A stretch of 64,000 bases of DNA from Phaeacidiphilus oryzae TH49 (GTDB lineage: Bacteria; Actinomycetota; Actinomycetes; Streptomycetales; Streptomycetaceae): positions 5,351,801 through 5,415,800 of the forward strand of contig NZ_JQMQ01000005.1 of the NCBI RefSeq assembly GCF_000744815.1, read 5' to 3'. Positions within the stretch are counted from its first letter, which is position 1. Each line of letters opens with the position of its first letter. This document shows, in pieces, positions 32,712 through 40,702 of this stretch. The position numbers and the translations under genes are program-made. The notes below the pieces were generated by a model. The model had not been told where the DNA came from, did no database searches, and saw only the letters and a list, made by a program, of their open reading frames with translations.

Positions 32712-33158
32712 TCAGACGAGGGCGGCGGCCAGCAGGGTGAAGGCGGCGACGATGACGGCGACCCGGACGTAGTGGTAGCGGTTCCAGCGGTGGAGCTGCT
32801 CCGCCCAGTCGGCGGGCCGGGTCTCCGGGGTCCAGGTCCGGTTCCGGTTGTTGATCGGGACCAGCAGCAGCAGCGACATGACCACGCTGACGATCAGCAG
32901 GACGGCGGCGGCCACCACGAGTCCGGCCCCGTGGTGGTGCCGGCCGGCGACGGCCCAGGCGGCGCTGAGGACGACGGAGCCTATGTACCAGTACGGCATC
33001 AGGGTGCCGAGCATCCGGCCGCCGTGGGCGTGGCCGAGCTGGCCGGCGTCCTCGGGAAGCGCGTCCAGGATCCGGTTGAAGATGAAGGCGACGGAGAACT
33101 CCACCCCCACCATCAGGCCCACGACGACGGTGGTGACGACCTCGAGTGCGTCGAGCAT
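32712..33158 (-). CDS. DUF1772 (anthrone oxygenase-like) membrane protein
   Basis: A 148-residue protein with four hydrophobic helices. The DUF1772 signature lies between helices 3 and 4: VPINNRNRTWTPET followed by WNRYHYVRV. Some fungal relatives are anthrone oxygenases; bacterial members are mostly uncharacterised. GGAGGGAT precedes the ATG. It is divergent from a TetR gene, with two palindromic operators in the 91-bp gap, so it is the likely regulated target. Confidence 0.85.
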   Translation of the reverse strand: MLDALEVVTTVVVGLMVGVEFSVAFIFNRILDALPEDAGQLGHAHGGRMLGTLMPYWYIGSVVLSAAWAVAGRHHHGAGLVVAAAVLLIVSVVMSLLLLVPINNRNRTWTPETRPADWAEQLHRWNRYHYVRVAVIVAAFTLLAAALV

Positions 33159-33176
33159 GACGATCCCTCCGTTGAA

Positions 33177-33189
33177 CTAGCGTTGCTAG
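33177..33189. promoter_or_regulatory. TetR operator, copy 1
   Basis: CTAGC-GTT-GCTAG is a perfect 13-bp inverted repeat next to the DUF1772 start. A half copy, GCAACGCTAG, follows at 33198-33207. Confidence 0.68.
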
Positions 33190-33227
33190 CTGATGAGGCA
33201 ACGCTAGTACTGCTGCCGCTCTTTTGT

Positions 33228-33240
33228 CTAGCAATGCTAG
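33228..33240. promoter_or_regulatory. TetR operator, copy 2
   Basis: CTAGC-AAT-GCTAG is a second perfect inverted repeat of the same half-site, 51 bp from copy 1. It overlaps TAGGAT (33238-33243), the likely -10 of the TetR gene 6 nt before its ATG. Confidence 0.68.
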
Positions 33241-33249
33241 GATCGAGCC

Positions 33250-33828
33250 ATGTCGGTACAGGAACGCAAGCAGCGCGAAAGGGCGGAACGCGAGCGCCTC
33301 ATCGTGGCGACGGCCCGCGAACTCGCCGAGCAGCAGGGCTGGGACGCGGTCACCACCCGCCGGCTCGCCGAGCGCATCGAATACAGCCAGCCCGTCCTCT
33401 ACAGCCACTTCCGCGGCAAGCGGGAGATCATCGGCGCGGTCGCCCTGGAGGGCGCCACCGAACTGGCCGCGGCGGTACGGGCCGCGACCTCCGCCGAGGA
33501 CGGCCCGCGCGCCCGGGTGACCGCCCTGGCCCGCGCCTATCTCGACTTCGCCGTGCGGAACCCCGCGGTCTACGACGCCCTCTTCCAGCTCGACGGCGGA
33601 CTGGCGTACGCGCGGGAGGACACCCCCGCGCCGCTGAAGGACGCCTTCGCCGCCCTCCTCGAAACCCTCGCCGAGGTGGCCGGCGAAGGCGTCGTGCCGG
33701 GCCTGTTCACCGAGGTGTTCTGGGCGGGGCTGCACGGGCTCGCCACCCTCGGCCGAGCGGGCCGGCTGCTCCCCGAGGACGCCGAGCCCAGGCTGCGCCT
33801 GCTGGTCGACCGGCTCGCCGTGGTCTGA
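33250..33828 (+). CDS. TetR-family transcriptional regulator
   Basis: A 192-residue regulator. The helix-turn-helix is LIVATARELAEQQGWDAVTTRRLAERIEYSQPVLYSHFRGKREI when read in parts (residues ~17-60). The C-terminal domain matches the common TetR_C_33-like helical domain (AYLDFAVRNPAVYDALFQ). It is divergent from the DUF1772 gene and probably represses both through the CTAGC palindromes. The mRNA is probably leaderless. Confidence 0.88.
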   Translation: MSVQERKQRERAERERLIVATARELAEQQGWDAVTTRRLAERIEYSQPVLYSHFRGKREIIGAVALEGATELAAAVRAATSAEDGPRARVTALARAYLDFAVRNPAVYDALFQLDGGLAYAREDTPAPLKDAFAALLETLAEVAGEGVVPGLFTEVFWAGLHGLATLGRAGRLLPEDAEPRLRLLVDRLAVV

Positions 33829-33879
33829 CCCGGCGTCCGCCGGGCCGGCCCACCCGGGACCGGGGATAGCCTGGCGGGC

Positions 33880-34173
33880 GTGCTTCTCGACGAGTTCCGC
33901 CGCCGCTTCGCACCGGGGATCAGGGCCTGGCTGGACTGGGGCGCGCTGGAGCGGGCCGGCGCCCCGGTGAGCGTCGAGACCACCGAGGGCGCGGCGGCGC
34001 CGGACGCGCTGGGGCGGCTCCTCACGGTCTGGTACCGGGCCCCGGACGGCGGCGACGGGGACTGGTGGGGCCGGGGCGGCTGCTGCTGGACGGCAACCAC
34101 CGCGCGGCGGCCGCCCGGCTGGCGCTCGGCCCGGGCCGGCGCGGGCGGCACGCCGGTTACGGGGCCTCGGTGA
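33880..34173 (+). CDS. hypothetical protein, possibly frameshifted
   Basis: A 97-codon frame from GTG 33880, with TAGCCT 8 nt upstream as in leaderless genes. The first ~60 residues look like a soluble protein (LLDEFRRRFAPGIRAWLDWGALERAG). After about position 34055 the frame becomes Trp/Cys/Pro/Arg-rich, while the -1/+2 frame reads LLLDGNHRAAAARLALG and looks more natural. A frameshift or sequencing error near 34050-34070 is possible. Its end overlaps the convergent ligase gene by 17 bp. No family is recognised. Confidence 0.4.
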   Translation: MLLDEFRRRFAPGIRAWLDWGALERAGAPVSVETTEGAAAPDALGRLLTVWYRAPDGGDGDWWGRGGCCWTATTARRPPGWRSARAGAGGTPVTGPR

Positions 34174-35896
34174 GCCTCGGCTCGGCCTCCTCCGGCCGTC
34201 CCGGCCGTCCCGCCCGGTCCGGCCGCTCCGGCCGCTCCGCCTGTTCCGCGGCTTGCCTGCGCAGCAGATAGCGCTGGATCTTCCCGGTGCTGGTGCGCGG
34301 CAGCCGGTCGACGAAGCGGACGATCCGCGGGTATTTGTAGGGCGCGATCCGCTCCTTGGCGAAGGCCTGCAGCTCGGCCGCCTTCTCCGGGCCGGCCGCC
34401 GCGCCCGCCGCCAGCACCACGTACGCCGCCGCCACCTGGCCCCTGAGGGCGTCCGGTGCGGCCACCACCGCCGCCTCCAGCACCTCCGGATGCGCCGTCA
34501 GCGCCGCCTCCACCTCCGGCCCGGCGATGTTGTAGCCGGCCGAGACGATCATGTCGTCGCTGCGGGCCTGGAACCAGAAGTAGCCGTCCGGGTCGCGGAC
34601 ATAGGTGTCCCCGGTGAGGTTCCAGCCGTCCCGGACGTAGGCCCGCTGCTGCTCCGCGCTCCCGGCCTGCCCCAGGTACCGGCAGCCGGTCGGGCCCTGG
34701 ACGGCGAGGAGTCCGGGGGTGCCGTCCGGCACCGGGACGCCCTCCTCGTCCTGCACCCGGGCCCGGTAGCCGGGCACCACCCGGCCGGTCGAGCCGGGGC
34801 GGATCTCCTCGTCGGCCGAGGCCAGGAAGATGTGCAGCAGCTCGGTCGAGCCGATCCCGTCGATGATCGCGGTACCGGCCGCCCGGTGGGCCTCCTCCCA
34901 CACCGACCGCGGCAGCGGCTCGCCGGCCGAGACGCAGCGCCGGTACCCGCCCAGCGCCCGGGCCGCCTCCGGGCCAGCGGCCAGCATGGCGCGGTACGCC
35001 GTCGGCGCCGTGAACAGCACCGAGGCGCCGTACCGGCCGGCGGCGTCCAGCAGGGCGTCCGGGGTGGGCTGTTCGAGCAGCAGCACGGAGGCGCCGACGC
35101 GCAGCGGGAAGATCAGCTGGCCGCCCAGGCCGTAGGTGAAGCCGAGCGGCGGGGTGCCGGCGAAGACGTCGGCGGCGAGCGGGCGCAGCACCGAGCGGGA
35201 GAAGGTGTCGGCGACCGCGAGGACGTCCCGGTGGAAGTGGGCGGTGGCCTTCGGCTGGCCGGTGGTGCCCGAGGTGGGGGCGAGCAGCGCCACGTCGTCG
35301 GGGGCGGTCGGCACCGGCGCGAAGTCCTCGGCGGCCTTGCGGGCGAGCGCTATCAGGTCCTCCGGCGAGTCCGGATCGCCGTACCGGACCAGCGGGGTTC
35401 CCGGAGAGGCCGAGGCCAGCCCGGCCTCCGCCTCCTCGGTCCAGCGGTGGTCGCAGAGCGCCAGATCGGGCCGGGTGACCTCGGCCAGCGCGGCCACCTC
35501 GCCCGCGCGCAGCAGCGGGACGCTGGTCACCACGACGCCGCCGGCCCGCAGCACCGCGAACCAACTCGCGACCAGCCAGGGGTTGTTGGGCCCGCGCAGC
35601 AGCACCCGGTTGCCGGGCACCAGCCCGTACCGCTCGGTGAGCACCCGGGCGATCCGGTTCGACCGCCGCAGCAGGTCCCCGTACGTCCAGAGGCCGCCCC
35701 CGGGGGTGCGGAGGCAGGGGCGGTCCTGGCCGAAGCGGAGGGCGCTGACGTCCAGCAGTTCGGTCGCGCAGTTCAGCCGGGCCGGTACCGGCAGCGGGCG
35801 GAGGACCGGCCACAGCTCGCCGGGCGGGAGGCGGTCCCGGCAGAAGGTGTCGGTGTGGGCGGAGGGGGAGAGCGGCGTCGGCGGGGACGAGGGCAT
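34157..35896 (-). CDS. benzoate/2-aminobenzoate-CoA ligase-like AMP-dependent synthetase
   Basis: A 579-residue ANL-superfamily enzyme. The P-loop is APTSGTTGQPKA, the aromatic/acyl pocket region GSTELLHIF, the hinge GYFWFQARSDDMIVSAGYNIAGPEVE in parts, and the catalytic lysine lies in PRTSTGKIQR. Overall it is closest in pattern to benzoate-CoA and anthranilate-CoA ligases, which activate aromatic acids with ATP and CoA. The last ~30 residues are a Pro/Arg/Glu repeat (RPERPDRAGRPGRP) of low complexity. AGGAGAGGAG precedes the ATG. It stands alone, without the rest of an aryl-CoA pathway. Confidence 0.85.
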   Translation of the reverse strand: MPSSPPTPLSPSAHTDTFCRDRLPPGELWPVLRPLPVPARLNCATELLDVSALRFGQDRPCLRTPGGGLWTYGDLLRRSNRIARVLTERYGLVPGNRVLLRGPNNPWLVASWFAVLRAGGVVVTSVPLLRAGEVAALAEVTRPDLALCDHRWTEEAEAGLASASPGTPLVRYGDPDSPEDLIALARKAAEDFAPVPTAPDDVALLAPTSGTTGQPKATAHFHRDVLAVADTFSRSVLRPLAADVFAGTPPLGFTYGLGGQLIFPLRVGASVLLLEQPTPDALLDAAGRYGASVLFTAPTAYRAMLAAGPEAARALGGYRRCVSAGEPLPRSVWEEAHRAAGTAIIDGIGSTELLHIFLASADEEIRPGSTGRVVPGYRARVQDEEGVPVPDGTPGLLAVQGPTGCRYLGQAGSAEQQRAYVRDGWNLTGDTYVRDPDGYFWFQARSDDMIVSAGYNIAGPEVEAALTAHPEVLEAAVVAAPDALRGQVAAAYVVLAAGAAAGPEKAAELQAFAKERIAPYKYPRIVRFVDRLPRTSTGKIQRYLLRRQAAEQAERPERPDRAGRPGRPEEAEPRLTEAP

Positions 35897-36109
35897 CGCG
35901 GAGCTCCTCTCCTGGGCCTCCTCAGTATTGCGCCGCCATGACGAGAGTCAACAGAGCGAACGACGCCGGGGCGCGGGTGCGGGCGCCCGGGGCGCCACCG
36001 TGCGCCGGGGGTGGGGGAGATGAGGGGGTGTCAGGGGCGGGTAGGGATATCGCCGCGCGGACGGATAACGTCAGGTCGGCCGCTTGAACGAAGCAGGAGG
36101 AGCCCGAGT

Positions 36110-36856
36110 ATGCGAGGGAACGCCCGCACTCCGGAGGACGAGGCCCGCCGTACCCGAACCCCCCGTACCCGAACCCTCCGAATACCCCGGAGCCCGCGTC
36201 GCGGCGCCCTCGCGGCGGCGGCCGCGGTCTCCGCGCTGGCGCTCGGGCTGGGCGGGTGCTCGCACGCCGGGTCGGTGAAGGGCGGTTCCGGCGAGGCGGT
36301 CACGCCCGGCGCGTCCGCCGCCGGCTCGGCCGCGGCGGGGCCGATACCCGTCGGCGCCGGCCCGCAGAGCGACTACACCTTCCAGCAGCAGCCGCCCGCC
36401 GGCAGCTGCCACCTCCGCACCGACGGCGGCCAGCCGCTGCCGGACCCCTCCTGCACGCCCGGGGCGCTCAACCCGAAGGTGACCCAGGCCACCCTCAGGT
36501 CGACCATCTGCCGCTCCGGCTACACCAGCGACATCCGGCCGCCCTCCGGCATCACCGGCCGGGAGAAGAAGGCCAACGCCAAGTCCTACGACTACACCGG
36601 CTCGCTGCGGGACGCCGAGTACGACCACCTGATCAGCCTGGAGCTGGGCGGCGACCCCAACGACCCCCGCAACCTGTGGGTGGAGCCGCCGTCCCCGGGC
36701 CACCGCTCGGGCGCCGGCCCGAACAACCCCAAGGATGCGGTGGAGTCGCGGCTGCACAGCGCGGTCTGCTCCGGAAAGGTCTCGCTGTCCGCCGCCCAGC
36801 AGGCCATCGCCGCGGACTGGGCCACCGCCGAGAGCCGGCTCGGCATCACGCCCTGA
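36110..36856 (+). CDS. lipoprotein with HNH-nuclease-like motif
   Basis: A 248-residue exported lipoprotein. A long basic N-region is followed by a hydrophobic stretch and the lipobox LGLGGC (Cys near residue 47). The C-terminal half has YDHLISLELGGDPNDPRNLWVEP, which resembles the beta-beta-alpha HNH core (DH..xL..GG...N) of secreted nuclease-like proteins. Paired cysteines (SCHLRTDG, SCTPG, ICRSG, VCSG) suggest disulfides outside the cell. The enzyme activity is unproven. AGGAGGAG precedes the ATG. A TetR gene follows. Confidence 0.75.
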   Translation: MRGNARTPEDEARRTRTPRTRTLRIPRSPRRGALAAAAAVSALALGLGGCSHAGSVKGGSGEAVTPGASAAGSAAAGPIPVGAGPQSDYTFQQQPPAGSCHLRTDGGQPLPDPSCTPGALNPKVTQATLRSTICRSGYTSDIRPPSGITGREKKANAKSYDYTGSLRDAEYDHLISLELGGDPNDPRNLWVEPPSPGHRSGAGPNNPKDAVESRLHSAVCSGKVSLSAAQQAIAADWATAESRLGITP

Positions 36857-36931
36857 CCGCCGCCTTGGGGGCGTCCGTTCGGGATGTGAACCCGGCAACG
36901 CCACATGGCATCCACGGAATACACTCACCGA

Positions 36932-37651
36932 ATGCGATCCGAAGTCAAGCAGGACCCTCCCGCCGCCAGGCCCAAGCGGCTCCCGCGCGCCGTGCGCGAG
37001 CAGCAGATGTTGGACGCGGCGGTCCGGGTGTTCTCGCGCTCCGGTTACCACGCGGCCTCGATGGACGAGATCGCCGAGCAGTGCGAGGTCTCCAAGCCGC
37101 TGCTCTACCTCTACCTGGGGTCCAAGGAGGAGCTCTTCGGCGCCTGCCTGCGGCGGGAGGCGGACCGGCTGATCGAGGCGCTCGCCGACGCGGTCGACCC
37201 CGAACTCGAACCGGGGGAGCAGCTGTTCCGCGGCCTGGTCGCGTTCTTCGCGTTCGTCGCCGAGCACCGGGAGAGCTGGATCGTCCTCTACCAGCAGGCG
37301 CGTTCGCAGGGCGGCCCGATCGTGGCCGAGGTGGTCGAGGTGCGCCGGATGGTGACCGCAGCGGTCGCCGGCCTGGTCCGCGCCTCCGCCCCGGTGGCCG
37401 GGGCGGAGGGCGAGGCCGGCCCCGTGCTGCCCGAGCAGCGCGCGGCCGAGCAGCGCGGCGCCGAGGGTCGCGGCGAGGCGGTGGCGATCGCCCACGCGCT
37501 GGTCGGCGGGGCCGACGCGCTGGCCGACTGGGTGCTGGCCAGTTCCGGCGCGGAGCCGCCGGAGACCACCGCGCGGCGGCTGATGAACGTGTTCTGGATC
37601 GGCCTGGAGCGCCGGATGGCCGGCGAGCGGTACACCGACTCGTCCGGGTGA
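36932..37651 (+). CDS. TetR-family transcriptional regulator
   Basis: A 239-residue regulator. The DNA-binding domain contains LDAAVRVFSRSGYHAASMDEIAEQCEVSKPLLYLYLGSKEELF in parts (residues ~24-68). A long Glu/Ala-rich insert (about 150-180) precedes the last helices. ATG 36932 is preferred because TACACT lies 6 nt upstream, implying a leaderless mRNA; ATG 36905 would add 9 residues. The target is unknown; a perfect 13-bp palindrome lies 17 bp after its stop. Confidence 0.87.
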   Translation: MRSEVKQDPPAARPKRLPRAVREQQMLDAAVRVFSRSGYHAASMDEIAEQCEVSKPLLYLYLGSKEELFGACLRREADRLIEALADAVDPELEPGEQLFRGLVAFFAFVAEHRESWIVLYQQARSQGGPIVAEVVEVRRMVTAAVAGLVRASAPVAGAEGEAGPVLPEQRAAEQRGAEGRGEAVAIAHALVGGADALADWVLASSGAEPPETTARRLMNVFWIGLERRMAGERYTDSSG

Positions 37652-37668
37652 TCGTCTGTCGGGCGCGC

Positions 37669-37681
37669 TGACGAGTCGTCA
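37669..37681. promoter_or_regulatory. 13-bp perfect palindrome, possible operator
   Basis: TGACGAGTCGTCA is a perfect odd palindrome between the TetR stop and the lipoprotein gene, 113 bp before the latter. It could be the site of the TetR just upstream or of another regulator. Confidence 0.35.
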
Positions 37682-37793
37682 ACTCACCGCGATGTCCGCC
37701 GTTCGGCTGGTCATCGGGGCTCCTGGAGCGGTCCGGGGTGCGGCTGGGAACCCTCCCGGTGACGGATTCCACCGCCGAACCAGGAGGAGCACC

Positions 37794-38381
37794 GTGCACC
37801 GCCGGCCCCACCCTTGCCAGACCCGAACCGCCCCCGCCGCCCGACTGCGCCGCGGCGCCGTCGTCGCTCTGCCGATGTCGGCCGCGCTGCTGCTGGCGCC
37901 GGGCTGCTCCAGCAACACCTCCAACTCGGCGGGCGGAGGAAGCAGCCCGACCGCGACCTCCAGCGCGCAGAAGGTCAAGTTCGCCAAGACCCGTTTCCTG
38001 GCCAACGCCGGGCTCGCCGCGGGCGCCACCTACCAGTGGATCTACAAGCCGCTCAAGGCCGGCACCTTCAAGAAGGGCGCCAAGGGCCGGACCGGCGCCT
38101 TCGTCAAGGCCGGACTCGCCGGCGGATTCACCTACAACCGGCTCAAGCACGCGATCGACGACGCCAAGGGCGACCCCGCCCTCTCCAAGCTGGTCTCCCC
38201 GCTCAGCGGCGGGGTGGACTCGCTGAAGTCGCTCGGCAGCAAGGCCGCCCACGGCCAGGCCAGCGAGCAGGACCTCGGCCAGTTCAGCAGCGTCGTCGAC
38301 AAGGTGAAGGGCGCCGCGAGCAAGGACGGGCTGAACGTGACCAACCAGATCCCCTCGGCCTCGCAACTGGTGAAGGGCTGA
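37794..38381 (+). CDS. lipoprotein of unknown function
   Basis: A 195-residue protein with an export signal and lipobox LLAPGC (Cys near residue 37), then a Ser/Thr/Gly-rich spacer. The mature domain is helical with repeated Lys/Gly/Ala segments (ANAGLAAGATYQWIYKPLKAGTF, GLAGGFTYNRLKHAIDDAK), two similar stretches that may be an internal repeat. No family is recognised. GTG 37794 has AGGAGGAG upstream. Confidence 0.75.
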   Translation: MHRRPHPCQTRTAPAARLRRGAVVALPMSAALLLAPGCSSNTSNSAGGGSSPTATSSAQKVKFAKTRFLANAGLAAGATYQWIYKPLKAGTFKKGAKGRTGAFVKAGLAGGFTYNRLKHAIDDAKGDPALSKLVSPLSGGVDSLKSLGSKAAHGQASEQDLGQFSSVVDKVKGAASKDGLNVTNQIPSASQLVKG

Positions 38382-38639
38382 CCTCCGCCGGCGGCACGCG
38401 GCGGGGCGGACCCCCGCTACCGCCGCGTGCTGCCGTGCGCCCCCCTCTGCCCCCAGCGCACACCACCGGCGTAAGGCCCCGGCGCACACCACCGCACGGA
38501 CACCCGTATCCTGCTCAGTACGCTCCCGGGAACCCGACTCGCCGTACCCCCCCGTACCGGCGTCGTCTCGCGGTCCCTCGTGGTCGCCCGCCGAATCCGC
38601 GGGTCCCGAGGAGCAGGGCACGAGGCTGAGAGGGGCTCG

Positions 38640-39416
38640 ATGGATGCAACGGGCAAAACCGGCGACGCGGGCGTGAGCCGGTTCGGTTCCTGGTGGCGAC
38701 GGGCCCTCCCCGGCGGGGAGGAGACCCAGGGCGGGGTCCGCGCGCGCTCCCTCACCCGCTCCCGCTCCCGCGGAACCCGGGCGGCCACCCCCGACGAGCG
38801 GCGCGACCTGCTGCTCGCCGCGGTACGCGCCGGCTTCCCGGTGGCCCCGGCCGCCCACTCGGCCGGCTACCGCTGCTCCTGCGACCGGGTCGGCTGCCCG
38901 AGCCCCGCCCAGCATCCGATCTCCTTCGCCTGGCAGACGCAGGCCAGCACGGACCCCGAGCAGATCGACCACTGGCTCGCCAGGTATCCGGAGGCCAACT
39001 TCGTCACCGCGACCGGCCGCGCCCACGACGTCCTCGACGTCCCGGCGTCGGCCGGTCGCCTCGCTCTGGAGCGGATCGAGGCGAGCGGCGGGCCCGGCGG
39101 CCCGGTCGCCGCGATCGGCGAGGACCGGTACCTCTTCTTCACCGCCACCCGCGGCACCCCGGACGACGAGGACGAGTGGTGGCCGTGCGAGCTCGACTGC
39201 CACCCGGAGACCCTCACCGACCATCCGGGGCTGCGCTGGCACTGCCGCGGCAGCTACGTCCTCCTCCCGCCGTCCTCCCTTGCCGGAGGCATCGAGGTGG
39301 GCTGGGTGCGCGGCCCCGAGCAGCCGCTGCCCGATCCGCTGCGGCTGCTGGACGCGCTCACCGACGCCTGCGCCGAGGTCGGCGCCTCGGCCGAGGAGCA
39401 CTGGCTGATCGGCTGA
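38640..39416 (+). CDS. primase/polymerase-like (prim-pol) protein, degenerate
   Basis: A 258-residue protein of the bifunctional DNA primase/polymerase N-terminal family. Typical elements are LLLAAVRAGFPVAPAAH, CSCDRVGCPSPAQHP with cysteines, WLARYPEANFVTATGRAHDVLDVP, and a late HCRGSYVLLPPS. The catalytic acidic pair expected at the end of the first strand (DxD) is Asp-Val-Pro here, so polymerase activity is doubtful. A 60-residue Arg-rich N-terminus precedes the domain. It is a free-standing chromosomal gene next to map, with no helicase or plasmid functions. Confidence 0.75.
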   Translation: MDATGKTGDAGVSRFGSWWRRALPGGEETQGGVRARSLTRSRSRGTRAATPDERRDLLLAAVRAGFPVAPAAHSAGYRCSCDRVGCPSPAQHPISFAWQTQASTDPEQIDHWLARYPEANFVTATGRAHDVLDVPASAGRLALERIEASGGPGGPVAAIGEDRYLFFTATRGTPDDEDEWWPCELDCHPETLTDHPGLRWHCRGSYVLLPPSSLAGGIEVGWVRGPEQPLPDPLRLLDALTDACAEVGASAEEHWLIG

Positions 39417-39451
39417 CCGGCCGGGCGGCCTGGCGGCCTGGCGGTTTGGTG

Positions 39452-40309
39452 CTACGGAAGGGTGAGGATCTCCGCGCCGTCCTCGGTGACCACCAGGGTG
39501 TGCTCGAACTGGGCGGTGCGCCGGCGGTCCTTGGTGACCACCGTCCACTGGTCGTCCCAGACCTCGTACTCGTGGGTGCCCAGGGTCAGCATCGGCTCGA
39601 TGGTGAAGGTCATCCCCGGCTGCATCACGGTGTCCGCGTGCGGGTTGTCGTAGTGCGGGACGATCAGCCCGGAGTGGAACGAGGTGTTGATCCCGTGCCC
39701 GGTGAAGTCCCGCACCACGCCGTACCCGAAGCGCTTGGCGTAGGACTCGATGACCCGGCCGATCACGTTGATCCGGCGGCCCGGGCGGACCGCCCTGATG
39801 CCGCGGTGGGTCGCCTCCAGGGTGCGCTCGATCAGCAGCTTGGACTCCTCGTCGACCTCGCCGACCGGGTAGGTGGCGTTGAGGTCGCCGTGGACCCCGC
39901 CGATGTACGCGGTGACGTCCAGGTTGACGATGTCGCCGTCCTCCAGGACGGTCGAGTCCGGGATGCCGTGGCAGATCACCTCGTTGACGGAGGTGCAGAT
40001 CGACTTGGGGAAGCCGCGGTAGCCGAGGTCCGAGGGGTAGGCGCCGTGGTCGCACATGTACTCGTGGGCGACCCGGTCCAGCTCGTCGGTGGTCACCCCC
40101 GGGGCGATCAGCCGGGCCGCGGCGTCCATCGCCCGGGCGGCGATCCGGCCGGCCGTCCGCATCGCCTCGATCGTCCCGGGCGTCTGCACGTCCGGGCCGG
40201 TGTACGGGGTGGGGGCCGGCTTGCCGACGTACTCCGGCCGCCTGATGCTGGCGGGGACGGAGCGGGTAGGGGACAGACGGCCGGGGGCCAGGGGAGTGCT
40301 TCGAGCCAT
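39452..40309 (-). CDS. map: methionine aminopeptidase, type I
   Basis: A 285-residue enzyme that removes initiator Met from nascent proteins. The metal ligands are Asp in IVNLDVTAY, Asp in [10 protein letters not shown], His in FTGHGIN, Glu in FTIEPM and Glu in AQFEHTLVV. The N-terminal ~40 residues are an extension with the PxPY motif ([10 protein letters not shown]) common in actinobacterial MetAP. TAGAAT lies 7 nt before the ATG, so the mRNA is probably leaderless. It is divergent from a small gene only 33 bp away. Confidence 0.95.
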   Translation of the reverse strand: MARSTPLAPGRLSPTRSVPASIRRPEYVGKPAPTPYTGPDVQTPGTIEAMRTAGRIAARAMDAAARLIAPGVTTDELDRVAHEYMCDHGAYPSDLGYRGFPKSICTSVNEVICHGIPDSTVLEDGDIVNLDVTAYIGGVHGDLNATYPVGEVDEESKLLIERTLEATHRGIRAVRPGRRINVIGRVIESYAKRFGYGVVRDFTGHGINTSFHSGLIVPHYDNPHADTVMQPGMTFTIEPMLTLGTHEYEVWDDQWTVVTKDRRRTAQFEHTLVVTEDGAEILTLP

Positions 40310-40316
40310 GCGGCGG

Positions 40317-40322
40317 ATTCTA
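40317..40322 (-). promoter_or_regulatory. leaderless -10 element of map
   Basis: TAGAAT on the minus strand lies 7 nt before the map ATG at 40309. No clear -35 is seen. Confidence 0.5.
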
Positions 40323-40342
40323 TTGCGATCGGAGTGGAACGG

Positions 40343-40528
40343 ATGAGCGGTGAAGGTGACAGCGGCGACTGGTACTACTGCCTGAAGCATCAGCGGGTCG
40401 AGCAGGGGATGCAGTGCCCGGCGAAGAACCGGCTCGGGCCGTACGCGTCCCGCGGGGAGGCGGAGCAGGCGCTCGACCGTGTCGCCGAGCGCAACAAGGA
40501 CTGGGACGAGGACCCGCGCTGGTCGTAG
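40343..40528 (+). CDS. small conserved acidic protein, unknown function
   Basis: A 61-residue protein beginning [20 protein letters not shown] and ending in an acidic/aromatic tail. [14 protein letters not shown] holds two cysteines and a histidine that could bind a metal. [21 protein letters not shown] resembles the SPOR-like or LGPF-type helix seen in small Streptomyces proteins. GGAG lies 8 nt before the ATG. No function is known to me. Confidence 0.7.
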   Translation: MSGEGDSGDWYYCLKHQRVEQGMQCPAKNRLGPYASRGEAEQALDRVAERNKDWDEDPRWS

Positions 40529-40602
40529 TTCTTTCTGTGCTCGCCCCGGGCCCCGGACCGAGCCCGCAGGGCTCATAGGGGGCGCGGGGAACTGCGCGGC
40601 CG

Positions 40603-40682
40603 GCGCCGCAGTCCGCCGCACCCGGCAACCGCACCCGGGTTGCAACCCGAACTCCGTTGCCGGGTGCGGCAGACTGCGGCGC
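40603..40682. repeat. long intergenic inverted repeat with nested palindrome
   Basis: Arms of 27 nt (40603-40629 and 40656-40682) are complementary at 26 positions. The 26-nt loop contains a second perfect palindrome, CGGGTTGCAACCCG (40636-40649). It is preceded by GGGCGCGGGGAACTGCGC, a sequence I recognise as recurring between genes in Streptomyces genomes. It lies between the convergent ends of the small gene and the EEP gene and could act as a terminator or a dispersed repeat. Confidence 0.75.
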
Positions 40683-40702
40683 TGCGTTCGGGCGCGTCGC
40701 CC

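Noticed and set aside
34195-34250. CCGGTCCGGCCGCTCC-like short repeats
   Set aside because: They encode the low-complexity Pro/Arg tail of the CoA ligase and need no separate explanation.
38610-38640. GGCTGAGAGG just before the primase-like gene, like the core of a TPP riboswitch
   Set aside because: The start codon follows within 7 nt, leaving no room for the 3' half of the aptamer, and the complementary CCTGA element is absent.
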